From NCBI GenBank assembly GCA_016183805.1, contig JACPDX010000065.1:23580-87579 (forward strand): DNA of 64,000 nucleotides. The letters run 5' to 3'. Positions 17,243 through 25,723 of this stretch are shown here, in pieces (position 1 is the stretch's first letter; every line of letters begins with the position of its first letter). This stretch comes from Bacteroidota bacterium (lineage in GTDB: Bacteria > Bacteroidota > Bacteroidia > Flavobacteriales_E > Vicingaceae). A program made the translations under genes and the position numbers. Under the pieces are notes generated by a model. It made no database searches and was not told where the DNA came from. It worked only from the letters and a program-made list of their open reading frames with translations.

Positions 17243-17962
17243 ATGTCTTTAAATAAAAACCATGCTCCGTCGTGTTCTTTGTGTCAGAACAAACAAAACG
17301 GTACGTCCATATTTTGTTGTTTAAACAACGATGAGCTAGAAGCTTTATCACTCGGTAAAAGAAACATGACCTTTAAACGAGGGCAAGTTATTTTTAGCGA
17401 AGGCAACCAACCTCATGGCGTATATTGTATTCATTCAGGAAAGGTAAAAATACATAAAATGGGTGATGAAGGCAAGGAACAAATTGTTCGTTTAGCCAAC
17501 ACTGCCAACATTATTGGTTATCGTTCGGTATTAAACAGCAATAGTTATTATGCTTCCGCCACAGCTATTGAAGATACTGAGGTTTGTTTTATTTCAAAAC
17601 TTACTATTGTTAATCTCATTAAAACGAACAGTAATTTTTCTTTTTCATTGTTAGATTTATTGTCTGACGACCTAAAAAGAGCTGAAGAAAAAATTACCCA
17701 CATGGCTCAAAAGCATGTAAGAGAGCGAATTGCAGAAGCCATACTTTTATTACATGAGGCATATGGGTTAAAAGCTGATAATCAAACCATTGATTCAAAT
17801 TTAACCAGAAAAGAAATTGCAAATATTGCGGGAACAACTACCGAAACTTCCATTCGAATTTTATCGGAATTTCAGAAAGATCATATTATTGAATTGGTGG
17901 GGAAGGAAATTAGAATTTTAGATATTAAAAAACTTTTTAAAACAGCTAATATTTTTGACTAA
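17243..17962 (+). CDS. FNR-like Crp-family regulator with N-terminal cysteines
   Basis: A 239-residue Crp/FNR regulator. Residues ~30-140 form the cyclic-nucleotide-type sensor barrel (GQVIFSEGNQPHGVYCIHSGKVKIHKMG). Residues ~160-235 are the winged helix, with the recognition segment LTRKEIANIAGTTTETSIRIL. Cysteines at 11, 14, 25/26 and 115 (in EVCFISK) align in spacing and context with the four [4Fe-4S] ligands of E. coli FNR, the last being in the same strand as FNR's CEIP cysteine. This suggests an oxygen sensor. It sits beside the molybdenum cofactor genes, which serve anaerobic respiratory enzymes, and a dyad lies in its promoter. Confidence 0.88.
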   Translation: MSLNKNHAPSCSLCQNKQNGTSIFCCLNNDELEALSLGKRNMTFKRGQVIFSEGNQPHGVYCIHSGKVKIHKMGDEGKEQIVRLANTANIIGYRSVLNSNSYYASATAIEDTEVCFISKLTIVNLIKTNSNFSFSLLDLLSDDLKRAEEKITHMAQKHVRERIAEAILLLHEAYGLKADNQTIDSNLTRKEIANIAGTTTETSIRILSEFQKDHIIELVGKEIRILDIKKLFKTANIFD

Positions 17963-17994
17963 AACTCTTGACGTGAATTTTATCATACCCAAAT

Positions 17995-18008
17995 ATGATT
18001 CTAATCAT
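17995..18008. promoter_or_regulatory. Candidate Crp/FNR-type operator upstream of the CNB-domain gene
   Basis: ATGATTCTAATCAT contains TGAT-N4-ATCA as a symmetric dyad, 53 nt before the start at 18062. It has the same half-site and spacing as the dyad at 15931. Confidence 0.45.
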
Positions 18009-18061
18009 TTTTAATTGTTTTTGATGGGATTAGCTTTATCAAACTAAATTGAACCAACAAC

Positions 18062-18490
18062 ATGTCACCTTTGAGCAAATCAAATAAACTATATACATTG
18101 TCAAACGATTTGATTAATCGAATCAAATCAATGGCAAATAATGGCATTTCTTTTACAAAAGGCGACATTTTATTTAGAGAAGGTGACCATAAGGAATTTA
18201 TCTATTTGATTGAAAAAGGTATGGTTTCCTTAGTTAAGGATAACAACGATATCAGTAACAAAAAAATAGAAATCATGAATCAAAATGATGGCGACATTGT
18301 TGGTGTTGATTTGGTTTTTAATGACAACGATTGTGAATATTCGGCTTTGGTTACCGAACCTTCTGTTTTATATAAAGTTCTTATTGCCGATTTTAAGGAA
18401 CTCTTGTCCAAGAATAGTGATTCATCCTTAGAATTGATAAAATATTTAAGCTCATTAGATACTAAGCTTGAAAAAAAAAAGTTAGCTTAA
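18062..18490 (+). CDS. Cyclic-nucleotide-binding-fold protein lacking a DNA-binding domain
   Basis: A 142-residue protein covering only the sensor barrel of the Crp/FNR family (FTKGDILFREGDHKEFIYLIEKGMVSLV, then GDIVGVDLVFNDNDCEYSALV) plus a short tail rich in Lys. No helix-turn-helix follows. The last codons overlap the convergent ddl gene by 9 nt, which may explain the abrupt end (LEKKKLA). It could act as a stand-alone sensor, a dominant-negative partner of the upstream FNR-like protein, or a truncated regulator. Three genes on, nothing suggests a missing HTH fragment. Confidence 0.75.
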   Translation: MSPLSKSNKLYTLSNDLINRIKSMANNGISFTKGDILFREGDHKEFIYLIEKGMVSLVKDNNDISNKKIEIMNQNDGDIVGVDLVFNDNDCEYSALVTEPSVLYKVLIADFKELLSKNSDSSLELIKYLSSLDTKLEKKKLA

Positions 18491-19453
18491 CGCAACTGCA
18501 ATCACATCATTAAACAATTCTTTTAATGAAATACCTTCGTGTGCAGCCATTTGTGGAATTATACTTTGAGCGGATTGTCCGGGTACAGTATTGATTTCAA
18601 TTAAAGTGGGCACATCATTTACCACAATATAATCCACCCTGCAAATGCCACTTAATCCCAAAATTTCATACACTTTTTGAGTAGTATTTTTCAGTTGGTT
18701 TTCTATGTTTTTCGGTAAATCGGCAGGCGTTATTTCTTTCGATTCGCCCGAATATTTTGCATTAAAATCAAAAAACTCGTTATCGGAAACAATTTCTGTA
18801 ATTGGTAAAACCTTAATTCCGTTTTTGCCTTTGTAAATTCCGTTAGTAAATTCTCTTCCTTGTAAAAAAGATTCGATAATGACCTGTGTTCCATGACTCA
18901 ATGCTAAATCAACGGCTTCTTTTAATTGTTTAGTTTCTTTTACTTTGGTTACCCCAAAACTACTACCTCCATCGGCTGGTTTTACAAAACAAGGTAGTCC
19001 CACTTTATCAATAATTTTTTGTTCATTAACCGTTTCATTTTTACGAATCAATACGGCTTCTGCAACTGGAATATCAAAGTTTTTTAGAAACTGATTACAA
19101 ATAAATTTATTAAAAGTAACCGTTGATGCCAACTGGCTACAGGTTGAATAGGGCAGATTAAGCATATCAAAATATGCTTGTAATTTTCCATCTTCCCCTG
19201 GTGTTCCATGAATAACAATAAAAGCAAGTTCGAAGGTCATCTTTTTTCCATCATGTAAAACCGAAAAATCATTTCGATTGACTTCAATTCTATTTCCGTC
19301 TAAATATGCAAACCAACCTTCTTCATCAATTCTAATTTTGATGGGATTAAATTTTTCTCTATCAATATTTTGATAAACGGTTTCAGCACTTTTTAACGAA
19401 ATCACTTTTTCGTGACTGTAACCTCCTTCAAGAATGGCAATATTTTTTATCAT
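18482..19453 (-). CDS. ddl: D-alanine--D-alanine ligase
   Basis: A 323-residue ATP-grasp ligase forming the D-Ala-D-Ala dipeptide for peptidoglycan. It has the N-terminal ILEGGYSHEKVISLKSAE (usual GGxSxExxVS), VIHGTPGEDGKLQ, the PCFVKPADGGSSFGV ATP-binding strand, IIESFLQGREFTNGI, and the metal-binding CRVDYIV...LIEINTVPGQS. Full length. Its start is preceded by a Bacteroidota-type promoter. Confidence 0.95.
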   Translation of the reverse strand: MIKNIAILEGGYSHEKVISLKSAETVYQNIDREKFNPIKIRIDEEGWFAYLDGNRIEVNRNDFSVLHDGKKMTFELAFIVIHGTPGEDGKLQAYFDMLNLPYSTCSQLASTVTFNKFICNQFLKNFDIPVAEAVLIRKNETVNEQKIIDKVGLPCFVKPADGGSSFGVTKVKETKQLKEAVDLALSHGTQVIIESFLQGREFTNGIYKGKNGIKVLPITEIVSDNEFFDFNAKYSGESKEITPADLPKNIENQLKNTTQKVYEILGLSGICRVDYIVVNDVPTLIEINTVPGQSAQSIIPQMAAHEGISLKELFNDVIAVALS

Positions 19454-19473
19454 GGATGTAAAAATTAATCCTT

Positions 19474-19502
19474 CAAATGTATCGAGATAATTTATCTTTC
19501 AA
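19474..19502 (-). promoter_or_regulatory. Promoter of ddl
   Basis: On the minus strand TTG (19502-19500), 18 nt, then TACATTTG (19481-19474) matches the Bacteroidota consensus TTG-N19-TAnnTTTG closely. The box ends about 20 nt before the ddl ATG. Confidence 0.55.
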
Positions 19503-19536
19503 TACCATCTTCACAATAAATATTCATAGTGCAATG

Positions 19537-19567
19537 TTGATAGATTTATGATAAACCATTAGCTTTA
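19537..19567 (+). promoter_or_regulatory. Possible promoter of the GT4 glycosyltransferase
   Basis: TTG (19537), 20 nt, then TAGCTTTA; only the last base departs from TAnnTTTG. It ends 7 nt before the ATG at 19575, which would make the mRNA almost leaderless. Confidence 0.4.
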
Positions 19568-19574
19568 CCATAAA

Positions 19575-20681
19575 ATGAGCAAACAAAAAATTATACTATC
19601 TGTTACCAACGATTTAGTTACCGACCAGCGGGTGCATCGTATTTGTTGTTCGTTATTAAAATTAAACTATGAGGTTTTATTAGTAGGAAGAACGCAAAAA
19701 ACCTCGCTTCCTATCGACAGAAAATACCAAACCAAACGATTTAATTTGTGGTTTAATAAAGGTTTTTTGTTTTACGCCAATTACAATGTCCGATTGTTTT
19801 GGTTTTTACTATTTTCAAAATCAACATTGCTTTGGAGTAACGATTTAGATACGTTACCTGCCAATTACTTAGCTTCAAAATTGAAAGGAATAAAATTGGT
19901 TTATGATAGTCACGAATATTTTACCGAAGTTCCTGAGTTGGTAAACCGACCAAAAATTCAAAAAATATGGCTATCCATAGAACAATGGATTTTTCCGAAA
20001 TTGAAAAACATAGCAACAGTAAGTCCACAAATTGCTAATGAATACAAAGCCAAATATGGTATTAATATTACTGTTATACGAAACTTACCCATAAAATTAA
20101 AAGAATATTACGAAGTGAAAAATATTAAGCTAGATCGTAAAAAAATCATTATTTATCAAGGCTGGGTAAATGTAAATAGAGGGTTAGAACCATTAATTGA
20201 AGCTATGCAAGATATTGAAAATGCTCATTTGTACATTATTGGTGATGGGGACATTTTCGATAAAATTGTTCAACAAATTTTGGACTTAAATCTACAAGAT
20301 AAAATAACCCTATTGGGTAAAATACCTTTCGAATTTTTACCACATTATACGCACCAAGCAGATTTAGGGGTAAGTTTAGAAGAAAATGTTGGATTGAATT
20401 ATACATATGCCCTTCCTAATAAACTATTTGATTACATCAATTCCGGAGTTCCAGTTTTAACTTCTAATTTACCAGAAATGGAAGCTATTGTTACTAAATA
20501 TGATGTTGGAGAAACCATTTCAACCATTACACCAACTGCAATTGCAGAAAAAATAAACCAACTGTTAAATGACACGGAGAAATTAGCTAGATATTCCACG
20601 AATTGCATAAAAGCAAAAGAAGAATTATGTTGGGAAAATGAAGAGCAAAAACTTTACGCTTTCATTAAAGAAATTAAATAA
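19575..20681 (+). CDS. GT4-type glycosyltransferase (GT-B fold)
   Basis: 368 residues. The N-terminal half has SVTNDLVTDQRVHRIC and LVYDSHEYFTEVPEL, a signature of a Bacteroidota glycosyltransferase group. The C-terminal nucleotide-sugar domain has IIYQGWVNVNRGLEPLIEAM, LYIIGDGD and the EEN...LPNKLFDYINSGVPVLTSNLPEM strand with its donor-binding Glu. Cytoplasmic or peripheral at the inner membrane. Probably builds a cell-surface glycan, but donor and acceptor cannot be read. Its 3' end overlaps a convergent GT2 gene by 28 nt. Confidence 0.85.
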   Translation: MSKQKIILSVTNDLVTDQRVHRICCSLLKLNYEVLLVGRTQKTSLPIDRKYQTKRFNLWFNKGFLFYANYNVRLFWFLLFSKSTLLWSNDLDTLPANYLASKLKGIKLVYDSHEYFTEVPELVNRPKIQKIWLSIEQWIFPKLKNIATVSPQIANEYKAKYGINITVIRNLPIKLKEYYEVKNIKLDRKKIIIYQGWVNVNRGLEPLIEAMQDIENAHLYIIGDGDIFDKIVQQILDLNLQDKITLLGKIPFEFLPHYTHQADLGVSLEENVGLNYTYALPNKLFDYINSGVPVLTSNLPEMEAIVTKYDVGETISTITPTAIAEKINQLLNDTEKLARYSTNCIKAKEELCWENEEQKLYAFIKEIK

Positions 20682-21541
20682 CCCAACTTGTAAATATCAA
20701 ACCACCTTAAATTTGGTTTTTCTCCCTTAAGTTTTTGTTCTATTTTGATTTTATTCTTGATGTAATACTCCAACACTTTGTTTTCCACCCCTATTTTTCT
20801 TACTAAGCCGTAATAACGGTAAAGCTTGATGCTATTATCCACTTGCTCTGATTGAATAAGCAAAACCAAATTTTGAATCCCTTCCCTTGTTTTTTGTAAA
20901 AATTCATCTACACTTTCTAAACCAATGTGGCAAAGAGGGTTGTTGATATGTAAAATAGGGATTTGTTTTGTTTTTAACGCTATGCCCAACAAAGTATCTT
21001 CATGTCCATAACCTTGTAACGTTTCATCTAATTTTATGGATAAAAAAAGCGATTTTGGGATCAAAAAATTATTGGTCATGAACGAATGGTAAGGTTGTTT
21101 TACCCTTTCTGTTACCGATATTGTTTCTCGATTTACACCGTACCACCACCGAAAGTGTGTTTCCTTTTCTTGAGGCGACTTTACGTCATAATTTCTACCT
21201 CCGTAAACCACTGTATTTGGTTTGGCACTGGAAATATAGTTTTTGATAAACGCAGAAGTATTGGTTTTTGAATCACAATCTAAAAAAAGTAAATAGTCGT
21301 ATTTGGCATTTTCGGCGAGCAGGTTTCTAATTTTAGAGCGACCTACATTTTGAGGTAATTCGTTATAAACAACTCCTTGAATAGTTGTTATTTGTCTGTT
21401 TTTAACTTTAAATTCTTCTGTTGAACTATCATCGTAACACAAAATCTCATAATCAATACCACACGTTGTTGCTTGCTGAGACAAATCAGTAACAAAATCA
21501 ACTACATCAAAGTTGTATATGGGAATTAATATGGACAACAT
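20654..21541 (-). CDS. GT2-type glycosyltransferase (GT-A fold)
   Basis: 295 residues. It starts with LSILIPIYNFDVVDFVTDL and LCYDDSSTEEF, the GT2 nucleotide-binding strands. LFLDCDSKTN carries the D-x-D metal motif and YGHEDTLLG fits the catalytic (H/E)D region of the chondroitin-synthase-like GT2 branch. No membrane segments. Pairing with the convergent GT4 gene suggests surface polysaccharide or lipid glycosylation. The 28-nt convergent overlap means the last nine or so codons of each gene are read from both strands. Confidence 0.85.
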   Translation of the reverse strand: MLSILIPIYNFDVVDFVTDLSQQATTCGIDYEILCYDDSSTEEFKVKNRQITTIQGVVYNELPQNVGRSKIRNLLAENAKYDYLLFLDCDSKTNTSAFIKNYISSAKPNTVVYGGRNYDVKSPQEKETHFRWWYGVNRETISVTERVKQPYHSFMTNNFLIPKSLFLSIKLDETLQGYGHEDTLLGIALKTKQIPILHINNPLCHIGLESVDEFLQKTREGIQNLVLLIQSEQVDNSIKLYRYYGLVRKIGVENKVLEYYIKNKIKIEQKLKGEKPNLRWFDIYKLGYLISLMKA

Positions 21542-21559
21542 CTAAAATCAAGCTAAATA

Positions 21560-21627
21560 GTTCTCGCTGATTTCACAGATTTTCGCAGAAAACATCGGCG
21601 ATAATTTGCGGTATCTGCGAGAGAAAA
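21560..21627. repeat. TCTCGC/GCGAGA intergenic repeat
   Basis: TTCTCGCTGATTTCACAGAT and TTTCGCAGAAAA at the left, with TCTGCGAGAGAA at the right, form an imperfect inverted repeat between the GT2 gene and ftsE. Its style is typical of dispersed Bacteroidota intergenic repeats. Confidence 0.5.
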
Positions 21628-21632
21628 CAATT

Positions 21633-22370
21633 TTACAAATTCTCTCCACCTGCTCTTTCCCCATCTTGAGCCAAATCGGCTCTTACAGCAGCTCGTTTTA
21701 AGTGTGCATTAGGTGTATCACTAACCGTTCCGTCTTCACATTTTAAAGTACGAGAAGGAAATTTTTCCATCAAATGAAAATCATGGGTAGCCATTAAAAC
21801 GGCTTTACCTTTGTTGCTAATTTCAATCAGTAATTTCATAATTTCTTCAGATGTTCCTGGATCAAGATTTCCGGTTGGTTCATCGGCTAAAATTAAATCA
21901 GGTTCGTTTAACATCGCTCTGGCAATAACTACACGTTGCTGTTCTCCACCCGATAATTCATTAGGAAATTTATATACTTTGTTTGACAAACCAACGCTTG
22001 CTAAAACTTCATTGATTCGTTCATCCATTTTAATTTTGTCGCTCCAGCCGGTAGCAGTCAACACAAATTTTAAATTATCAAAAACATTTCTATCGGTTAA
22101 CAATTGAAAATCCTGAAAAACAATGCCCAATTTTCTTCTTAAAAACGGGATTTTACCTCGTTTTATCGTTTTTAAATCAAACCCTACAACGGTTGCATTT
22201 CCTTCTTTTAAAGGAAGTTCGCCGTATAACGTTTTTAACAAACTACTTTTACCCGAGCCTGTTTTTCCAATTAAATAAACAAATTCCCCGGCATCAATGT
22301 TAATGTTAGTGTTATATAAAATAAGGTTTTCTTGTTGATAAATGGATGCTGATGAAATATCTACTATCAT
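21633..22370 (-). CDS. ftsE: Cell-division ABC ATPase
   Basis: A 245-residue ABC ATPase. It has GKTGSGKSS (Walker A, ~36-44), a Q-loop in VFQDFQLL, the signature LSGGEQQRV and Walker B LILADEPTGNLD with MATHDFHLM. The FTS-specific features are the LYNTNINIDAGEFVYLIGKTG opening and RTLKCEDGTVSD near the end. FtsE drives FtsX to activate peptidoglycan hydrolases during division. No ftsX is adjacent, which is usual in Bacteroidota. The last 25 residues (after SDTPNAHLKR) are an extra basic/acidic tail. Confidence 0.88.
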   Translation of the reverse strand: MIVDISSASIYQQENLILYNTNINIDAGEFVYLIGKTGSGKSSLLKTLYGELPLKEGNATVVGFDLKTIKRGKIPFLRRKLGIVFQDFQLLTDRNVFDNLKFVLTATGWSDKIKMDERINEVLASVGLSNKVYKFPNELSGGEQQRVVIARAMLNEPDLILADEPTGNLDPGTSEEIMKLLIEISNKGKAVLMATHDFHLMEKFPSRTLKCEDGTVSDTPNAHLKRAAVRADLAQDGERAGGENL

Positions 22371-22440
22371 GGTTGCGTTGTTTACTTACGATTTAATATA
22401 GGTCAAACAAAAATAACATATTTTATTGCTCTTCTGGTGT

Positions 22441-22487
22441 TTACAATTGTTGTAATCTAAAATAATTTCAACATTGTAACGTTGAAA
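22441..22487. promoter_or_regulatory. Two palindromes between ftsE and the TPR gene
   Basis: TTACAATTGTTGTAA (22441-22455) is a perfect inverted repeat. TTTCAAC and GTTGAAA (22466-22487) form a second with an 8-nt spacer. They lie in the divergent promoter region, so an operator is plausible but unproven. Confidence 0.3.
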
Positions 22488-22564
22488 ACTTGACATTATA
22501 TTAATAGGACGATGGTTATAACGTTCTAATTTTATCCAAATAATTAAATTACCTAAATTTTACA

Positions 22565-25500
22565 TTGAATTTTAGAAACACCATAACAACCCTTGTTTTA
22601 ATAGTAGTTTTTAGCTTTTCATTAAAAGCTCAAAAAACCACCATTTATACCCATCCAAACATTAATTACAACAGTGCTTTAGAGTTATTCGATAAAGAAA
22701 AATACAGTGCTGCTCAAGACCAATTTGAACAGGTGTATAAATCAACACTTGATAAAAAATCGGAAGTTGCTCTTAATGCAAAATACTACATGGCGTTGTG
22801 TGGATTAAACTTGTTTAACATCGATGCCGAAAATTTATTTGTTGAATTTGTTAACGATTATCCTGACAGCCCTAAAATAAAACAAGCCTATTTTTATTTA
22901 GGTTCGTACCATTTTAGAGGTAAAAAATACGAAGAAGCCATTGCCTATTACAACAAAATTGATGCAAACGATTTGTCTGCCGATGATTTAGCCGAATACC
23001 GTTTTAAAATAGGTTATTCCTATTTTTCGTTGGAAAATTATGACGAAGCATCAAAATACTTTTACGAAATAAAAGACTACGATAACGCTTATACCTCTCC
23101 TGCTCGTTATTATTACGGACATATCGCATATTTGCAAAAGAAATATGAATCGGCTTTGCAAACTTTTTTATTGTTAAACAACGACGAAAAATTTTCGCCC
23201 ATCACACCTTATTACATTTCACAAATCTATTATTTGCAAGGCAAATACGATAAAGTGATTGAATACGCTCCTGCACTTTTAGATACCGTTGTTCCTGCCA
23301 GAAGTGCCGAAATTGCCCGGATAATTGGCGAATCGTACTACAGAACCAATAAATTTAAAGAGGCTCTTCCCTATCTAAACCGTTTTCATAAAGAAAAAGC
23401 TGCTCTAGCCAATCGTGCCGATTATTATCAATTGGGTTATGCTTATTTTAAAACCGATAGTTGCGAAAATGCCATCAATTGGTTTAAAAAATCTATTGAT
23501 AAAGCAGACAGTATTTCGCAAGCAGCACACTACCATTTGGCAGAATGTTACCTTAAACTCAATAAAAAAGAATATGCACGCAGTTCGTTTAGAGAGGCTT
23601 ACAAACAAGATTTTGATGCTCAAATTAAAGAAGACGCCTTGTTTAACTTTGCCAAAATTTCGTACGAATTATCGTTGCATCCGTTTAACGATGCTATTGT
23701 TGCCTTCGAAGAATTTATCAATACCTATCCAAATTCTACTAAATTAAGTACTGCTTACGAATATTTGGTGGGTGTTTACTACACCACCAAAAATTATGAA
23801 GCAGCTTTAAAATCACTCGGTAATATTAAAGTGTTGGATGCACAACTTCAGGAGGCTTATCAAAAAATTGCTCATTACAGAGCGTTAGAATTGTTTAACA
23901 ATCAAAAATATAACGAAGCAATTACCCACTTTAACAAAAGTGATGAATACATCATTGATGCAGCTATTAAAATTGAAAATACCTACTGGAGAGCAGAGGC
24001 TTATTATAATTTAGATGAGTATTCCAAAGCAGTTGGCGAATTTAAAAAATTTATTTTCGAACCTCGTGCAATAGCTTCTGCAAACATCAACAAAGCCAAC
24101 TACAATTTGGGATATTCTTATTTTAAATTAAAAGAATACGAAGAAGCAAAAACGTGGTTTAGAAAATACATTCAAAATGCCCCCGACGAAAATTCAAAAA
24201 TTGCATCCGATGCGTTAAACCGCATTGGCGACTGTTTTTTTATTACCAAAAGCTACAAAGGAGCTATTGAATTTTACGATAAAGCAGCCATGATGGGTCT
24301 GTACCAAACTGACTATTCACTTTTTCAAAGTGCAGTTTGTAACGGAGTAAATGGAAATTATATTGATAAAATCAATTTACTGAACACCTTTATTGCCCGT
24401 AAAGAAAAATCACATTTGTTAGACGATGCTTATTTTGAATTGGGTCAAACTTATCTTATCCAAAACGATAACGATAAAGCCCTGAAAAGCTTCAAACAAT
24501 TAAATTCTGAATTTCCAAACAGCCCTTACATTAGCCGGGCAATGGTTAAAGAAGGATTGATTTATTACAATCAAAAACATGACAACGATGCCTTAGCCAT
24601 TTTTAAACAAGTGGTTTCAACTTATCCAAAAACCGACGAAGCCAAAGAATCGTTAGAAAAAATCAAGAAAATTTATATTGACAAAGGCGATTTAACTGCT
24701 TATGAAAGTTATTTGAATACCGTTGGAGGAGCAGATTCATCTGCTTTAATTTTAGATACCGATTATTACGAAGTAGCCGAAAACAGTTACATGGATGGGA
24801 ACTGCGACAAAGCAGTAAACGAATTTTCGAAATATTTAGAGAAATATCCCAACGGTGCTTACCTGATTAATGCCCATTTTTATAAAGCCATTTGCGAACA
24901 AAAATCCGGTTACGTTAACGAAGCTTTACTAAGTTTTAACAAAGTAATAGAGCAAACCAAAAACAAGTTTACCGAAACCGCTTTGTTAAACGCAGCCAAA
25001 ATAAACAACGATTTGGGTCATGCAGCCGAAGCCTTAAACCATTACAACCAATTAGAATATTTGGCTGACGTTCAGGAAAATGTGTTTAAAGCTCAAATTG
25101 AACAAATGCGTTTAAACTTTCAATTGAACAACGTTGATAACGCTATAAAATATTGCGAAATCATCATCAATAAAAGCAGCGACGATGCAAAATTAATTGC
25201 CGAAGCTCACCTTATTTATGGTAAATGTTTATTAACCAAAGATGACTACAATGTTGCTTTAAAGGAATTTAGAACCGCTTCCACCTCAGCCAGTAAATTT
25301 GGTGCAGAAGCCAAATACCAAGTGGCTTATATATTGTACATCAGAGGTGAGTATGTTAATTGTGAAGCTGAAGTGTTCGGATTGATTAAAAAATTCTCGG
25401 CTTACGATTATTGGATGGGAAAATCGTTGATTTTATTGAGCGATAATTATTTGGCTAAAGAAGATTTGTTTCAAGCAAAAGTTACCTTGAAAAATGTAAT

Positions 25501-25723
25501 CGACAACAGTAAATATCCCGAACTAGTTGCTGCTGCACAAGACAAATTACGCATTATTGAAGAACAAGAAGCTGCAAAAAGAGTTGCTCCTGTATCAGAA
25601 GAATTAGGCATTGATTTGAATCCTGAGTTAGATGTAGATAAACTATTTGCAGAACCTGAAAAAGTGATTGACGAACCTCTTCCAACAAGTATAAAAGAAG
25701 ATAAACCGAATGAAGAAGAATAA
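22565..25723 (+). CDS. Large exported TPR protein
   Basis: 1052 residues. The N-terminal signal peptide (TTLVLIVVFSFSLKAQ) is followed by about 20 tetratricopeptide-like repeats of the Y-x-x-G-x-x-Y/H-x-x-x-x-Y-x-x-A type, so it is a periplasmic scaffold. The C-terminus is low-complexity acidic (ELGIDLNPELDVDKLFAEPE...). No ATG is available in frame: an upstream TAA lies at 22541 and the only credible start is TTG at 22565, just before the signal sequence. The stop overlaps the following outer-membrane protein gene by 14 nt, so the two are translationally coupled. Probable role: an envelope complex with that barrel. Confidence 0.85.
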   Translation: MNFRNTITTLVLIVVFSFSLKAQKTTIYTHPNINYNSALELFDKEKYSAAQDQFEQVYKSTLDKKSEVALNAKYYMALCGLNLFNIDAENLFVEFVNDYPDSPKIKQAYFYLGSYHFRGKKYEEAIAYYNKIDANDLSADDLAEYRFKIGYSYFSLENYDEASKYFYEIKDYDNAYTSPARYYYGHIAYLQKKYESALQTFLLLNNDEKFSPITPYYISQIYYLQGKYDKVIEYAPALLDTVVPARSAEIARIIGESYYRTNKFKEALPYLNRFHKEKAALANRADYYQLGYAYFKTDSCENAINWFKKSIDKADSISQAAHYHLAECYLKLNKKEYARSSFREAYKQDFDAQIKEDALFNFAKISYELSLHPFNDAIVAFEEFINTYPNSTKLSTAYEYLVGVYYTTKNYEAALKSLGNIKVLDAQLQEAYQKIAHYRALELFNNQKYNEAITHFNKSDEYIIDAAIKIENTYWRAEAYYNLDEYSKAVGEFKKFIFEPRAIASANINKANYNLGYSYFKLKEYEEAKTWFRKYIQNAPDENSKIASDALNRIGDCFFITKSYKGAIEFYDKAAMMGLYQTDYSLFQSAVCNGVNGNYIDKINLLNTFIARKEKSHLLDDAYFELGQTYLIQNDNDKALKSFKQLNSEFPNSPYISRAMVKEGLIYYNQKHDNDALAIFKQVVSTYPKTDEAKESLEKIKKIYIDKGDLTAYESYLNTVGGADSSALILDTDYYEVAENSYMDGNCDKAVNEFSKYLEKYPNGAYLINAHFYKAICEQKSGYVNEALLSFNKVIEQTKNKFTETALLNAAKINNDLGHAAEALNHYNQLEYLADVQENVFKAQIEQMRLNFQLNNVDNAIKYCEIIINKSSDDAKLIAEAHLIYGKCLLTKDDYNVALKEFRTASTSASKFGAEAKYQVAYILYIRGEYVNCEAEVFGLIKKFSAYDYWMGKSLILLSDNYLAKEDLFQAKVTLKNVIDNSKYPELVAAAQDKLRIIEEQEAAKRVAPVSEELGIDLNPELDVDKLFAEPEKVIDEPLPTSIKEDKPNEEE

